Source: Craspedostauros australis
Taxonomy: Eukaryota > Bacillariophyta > Bacillariophyceae > Mastogloiales > Achnanthaceae
Assembly (NCBI GenBank): GCA_026770025.1
Contig: JAMXDE010000010.1
Coordinates: forward strand, 2,480,001 to 2,544,000
Direction of reading: 5' to 3'
DNA: 64,000 nucleotides
Part shown: one piece after another, positions 61,531 through 64,000 of the stretch
Layout of the letters: the number at the start of each line of letters is the position of its first letter
Numbering within the stretch: the stretch's first letter is position 1
Program-made: the position numbers and the translations under genes
Notes under the pieces: generated by a model
What the model was told of the DNA's origin: nothing
The model's database searches: none
What the model saw: the letters and a program-made list of their open reading frames with translations, nothing else

Positions 61531-63342
61531 ATGGGAGACAGCAACACCCAAAAGAACGTCCAGCCCAAGGAGGACAGCAGCGGCGATGTCGACGCCAAAG
61601 CCAAGACCCAGATGGAGGCCAAGGAAGCTGCCGCCCCACCACCGAAACGATCCAAATGGCAATCCCTGCTCGATGAAATTCTGCAATCCGATATCGCGGA
61701 TCGAACAGATGACATCCGATCGCGGTACAAGGAAGCCACGCCGTACCCGCACACGCAGATCCAAAACCTGATGCAAACCACCTTCATCGAAAGCGTCAAG
61801 GACGAGATCAAATCTCATACCAAGGTCAACTTCAAGGAGTCCGACCTCTTCCGCGTCTACCAATCCATCGATCTGGCCAACTTGAAGCCGGGCACATTGC
61901 TGGCGGAGCATCTGCCAAACGTCATGAAACTGCGGGAACTGCTCTACTCGCAGGAATGGCGTTCGCTCGTGGAGCGCTGGGCGCACTTGCCACCGTCCAC
62001 GCTGACCGACAAGATCGATTGCGCTTGCAACTGCCACGCTCCAGGCTGCCATCTTCTGTGCCATGATGACGTCATCGGCAGTCGCAAGGTGTCCTACATC
62101 ATCTACCTCACCGAGGATGATTGGGAGGAGGAAGAAGGTGGCTCGTTGGAACTCTATGCTCACCAGGGACTCGACGATCCAACCTCCAAGCCATTGCCCT
62201 TGAAACGGGTCTGGCCAACATTCAATAGCATGGCATTCTTCGTCGTGGATCCGGGCAAATCCTTCCATGCCGTCCAGGAAGTTGTGGGCACCCGTCCCAG
62301 GCTCAGCTTGCAGGGATGGTACCATGCTGCGGAGCCGCCGGCCAATCTGGAGCAGGCCACGTTGCAGCAGCTCAAGGCTCTGCGCTCGGATGCAACCGAA
62401 CAAGCATCAGCCGGACAGGATCAGCTTTTGAGTGCTGACGACGAAGCACCATTCACGGAAGAGGATCGCGAGTTTCTGTCCCAATACCTCCACGGCGAGT
62501 ACCTCAGCGAGAAATCGATGGAAGATATCGCCACGAAATTCGAGGAGGACTCCAGCGTCCAGCTGCGCGACTTCTTCCTCGCGAAGTGGGCGCCCAAGCA
62601 GGAGTACACCAAGCAACCATTCACTGATGACTACTACAATTCGGGAATTACCGCCGACTGGACCGTCCAGGGTCCGGCCCACATGCAACGATACTTGGAA
62701 TATAAGCCTCAGGGTACCGTGGAACCAACGGACTCCATCGAATCGCTCCTCCATCAGCTCCGCACCAAGGTTATGGAATCGAAGCAGCTGGCGCGCTTCT
62801 TCAAGCGCGTCACGTCGCTGCACTGCGAATCCATCCAGACGAGCAAGATCCGCCGCTTCCGTCCAGGCCTCGACTACACCGTCGCGCACTACGGGCTGCT
62901 TGTCGACAAGCCGGTCTTGGACGCGACCGTCTGCTTTGTCAATGACGACAACGGCGACGACAAGCAGGCGTGGGAATCCGGCGACGTCGGAGGATTCGAA
63001 TGTTACATCGCAGCGGACGATGAAGACGAGAAGGAAGGCGCAGCCAAGGGCACCGAGCAGCAGCACGGTCCTGCCGACGAGTACAACGAGGATGACGACA
63101 CCCAGTTGCTCAGCGTGAGTCCAAGCAACAACACCTTGAACTTGGTTTATCGCGACCCCGGAACGTTGCGATTCGTCAAGTACGTCAGCCATTCGGCGCC
63201 CAGCTCACGCTACGACATCTCCATGGAGTACACTGTCACAGATGACGACGATGAAGATGAAGACGACGGTGGTGAAGACGCCGATCAGGAGCAAAAGACC
63301 GCCGCAGAAAACGATGGCGACAAAAAGCCAAAGGCAGCCTAG
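61531..63342 (+). CDS. OGFOD1/Tpa1-type prolyl hydroxylase (2-oxoglutarate and Fe(II) dependent)
   Basis: A 603-residue protein, start ATG 61531 (MGDSNTQKN). It has the two double-stranded beta-helix lobes of Tpa1/OGFOD1. The N-lobe is catalytic: CHLLCHDDVIGSRKVSYIIYL with Fe ligands H178 and D180, EEGGSLELY, FFVVDPGKSFHAVQEVV with H246, and R257 in RPRLSLQGWYH for 2-oxoglutarate. The C-lobe (about 300-575) has PFTDDYYNSGITADWTVQGPAHMQRYLEY, HYGLLVDKPVLDATVCFVNDD and LSVSPSNNTLNLVYRDPGTLRFVKYVSHSAPSSRYDISMEY. It ends in an acidic Lys/Glu tail. Homologues hydroxylate a proline of ribosomal protein uS12 (RPS23) near the decoding centre and act in translation termination. Length is close to yeast Tpa1. 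The assignment is strong. Confidence 0.94.
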   Translation: MGDSNTQKNVQPKEDSSGDVDAKAKTQMEAKEAAAPPPKRSKWQSLLDEILQSDIADRTDDIRSRYKEATPYPHTQIQNLMQTTFIESVKDEIKSHTKVNFKESDLFRVYQSIDLANLKPGTLLAEHLPNVMKLRELLYSQEWRSLVERWAHLPPSTLTDKIDCACNCHAPGCHLLCHDDVIGSRKVSYIIYLTEDDWEEEEGGSLELYAHQGLDDPTSKPLPLKRVWPTFNSMAFFVVDPGKSFHAVQEVVGTRPRLSLQGWYHAAEPPANLEQATLQQLKALRSDATEQASAGQDQLLSADDEAPFTEEDREFLSQYLHGEYLSEKSMEDIATKFEEDSSVQLRDFFLAKWAPKQEYTKQPFTDDYYNSGITADWTVQGPAHMQRYLEYKPQGTVEPTDSIESLLHQLRTKVMESKQLARFFKRVTSLHCESIQTSKIRRFRPGLDYTVAHYGLLVDKPVLDATVCFVNDDNGDDKQAWESGDVGGFECYIAADDEDEKEGAAKGTEQQHGPADEYNEDDDTQLLSVSPSNNTLNLVYRDPGTLRFVKYVSHSAPSSRYDISMEYTVTDDDDEDEDDGGEDADQEQKTAAENDGDKKPKAA

Positions 63343-64000
63343 ACTTCATGAATCCATCGTATCACCGTTGAGTATTGTGAGTAGATATGATTGGCGGTTG
63401 ACACTTGACATTTGATTGATGTCGATGTGTTGTCGAAGTGTTGTCGATGTGTTGTCGAAGTGTCGTCGAAGACCAAACAAATCACTTCCTCCTTCACGGC
63501 GCAGTGTCGACACAGCCGGCAGCCTCTGGCGTTCAGAACATCGATGTCAGCGCCGCAGCAATCGACCAAAAACTTGACATTTTGAGGTGGCCCTCGTTGG
63601 TCGCACAGTAAAGCGCAATGTGGCCATGTTTGCGTGCAGATTTCGTTGACTGATATCCGCTTTCGCTGATTCTATCAACCAATGCACGATATTGCTGTAG
63701 CCAAGAATGCTTGCAAGATGTCGTAAAGTGTTATGATTACGGCCTTTGGCGTTCAAATCCAAATTGGGAGCTGCAATCAGACACTTGACTACGTCGAAAT
63801 GATTGTGGAAATATGCTCTGAAGATTGGGCCTCATGCCCGCAGTTCTCGACGTTGACGTTGACCTTGCCAGATTCAACCAGGTGCAATGCAATGCAGTCT
63901 CTCCATCCATGGATTCAGCGTTGATGTCTGCCCCATACAACTCCATCAACTGTTTGATCGTTTCGAGCTGACCGTTGGAACACGCGATGGAGGGGAGTCT
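63343..64000 (-). pseudogene. Decayed ankyrin-repeat gene, continues beyond the window
   Basis: On the minus strand the right edge opens with a good ankyrin repeat (SIACSNGQLETIKQLMELYG then ADINAESMDGETALH). After that, repeat-like pieces appear in different frames: CLIAAPNLDLNAKGRNHNTL then RHLASILGYSNIVHWLIESA near 63780-63640, then GHIALYCATNEGHLK and FLVDCCGADIDVLNARG near 63625-63540. In-frame stops (TAA near 63737) and at least three frame changes separate them. Downstream, 63415-63475 is a GTGTTGTCGA repeat. The pieces read as consecutive roughly 33-residue ankyrin repeats, so this is one gene broken by indels. Introns could explain one break but not all. The start of the gene is outside the window. 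Confidence 0.75.
63422..63472. repeat. GTGTTGTCGA-type tandem repeat
   Basis: GATGTGTTGTCGAAGTGTTG occurs about twice with a decayed third copy (GTGTCGTCGAAG), period about 22 bases, in the 3' part of the decayed ankyrin gene. Confidence 0.75.

Noticed and set aside
1-64000. tRNA genes
   Set aside because: Scanned by eye for the B-box pattern GGTTCGANNCC and its complement; the partial hits (near 21865 and 29885) lack the rest of the fold. A tRNAscan run would be decisive.

Overview
The window is nuclear DNA of a photosynthetic stramenopile, most likely a diatom. This is inferred from four things seen together: protein-coding genes with GT-AG introns; several N-termini with a signal peptide followed by an Ala/Gly-Phe step (DAF, NAF, HAF, DGF), the mark of import into a red-type secondary plastid; a large secreted protein built from PSxxPS repeats as in diatom surface proteins; and a C-terminal domain (46462-47736) of a type I associate with diatom nuclear proteins. 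No bacterial operons, rRNA, tRNA, CRISPR array or intact transposon was recognised.

Layout. 1-5500: partial glyoxalase-fold gene (+), PX-SYLF lipid/actin protein (+), two-exon secreted protein (-). 5500-13100: PSxxPS wall/surface protein (-), small membrane protein (+), two-exon JmjN/JmjC/C5HC2 histone demethylase (-). 14200-19700: myristoylated TLDc protein (+, two exons) and a tandem pair of membrane-anchored short-chain dehydrogenases (-). 20900-28000: small zinc-finger protein (-), bestrophin-type channel (+), short unknown gene (+) with a possible intron, SNIP1/DDL-type FHA protein (-), and a broken gene carrying a 17-bp tandem duplication. 28300-38000: two type II membrane proteins in divergent orientation (GT32-like and patatin-like), a tandem pair of plastid-targeted FAD monooxygenases (-), and a GILT-type thiol reductase (+). 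38600-50000: acidic Ser/Asp protein (-), Pol III subunit RPC7 (-), four-helix membrane protein (-), diatom-domain protein (+), GT8-like glycosyltransferase (-). 51000-64000: PP2C phosphatase (+), plastid methyltransferase (+), lipid-anchored LAMTOR1-like protein (+), PhzF-like protein (-), three-exon adenylate kinase (+), plastid DUF445 protein (-), OGFOD1/Tpa1-type hydroxylase (+), and a decayed ankyrin-repeat gene (-) running off the right edge.

The genes do not form one pathway. They are compact, and many sit in divergent pairs sharing 0.5-1.4 kb and convergent pairs sharing 0.15-0.55 kb. The notable themes are two neighbouring tandem gene duplications, several plastid-routed proteins of unknown biochemistry, two decaying genes, and 3' flanks rich in TAC/GTA palindromes.
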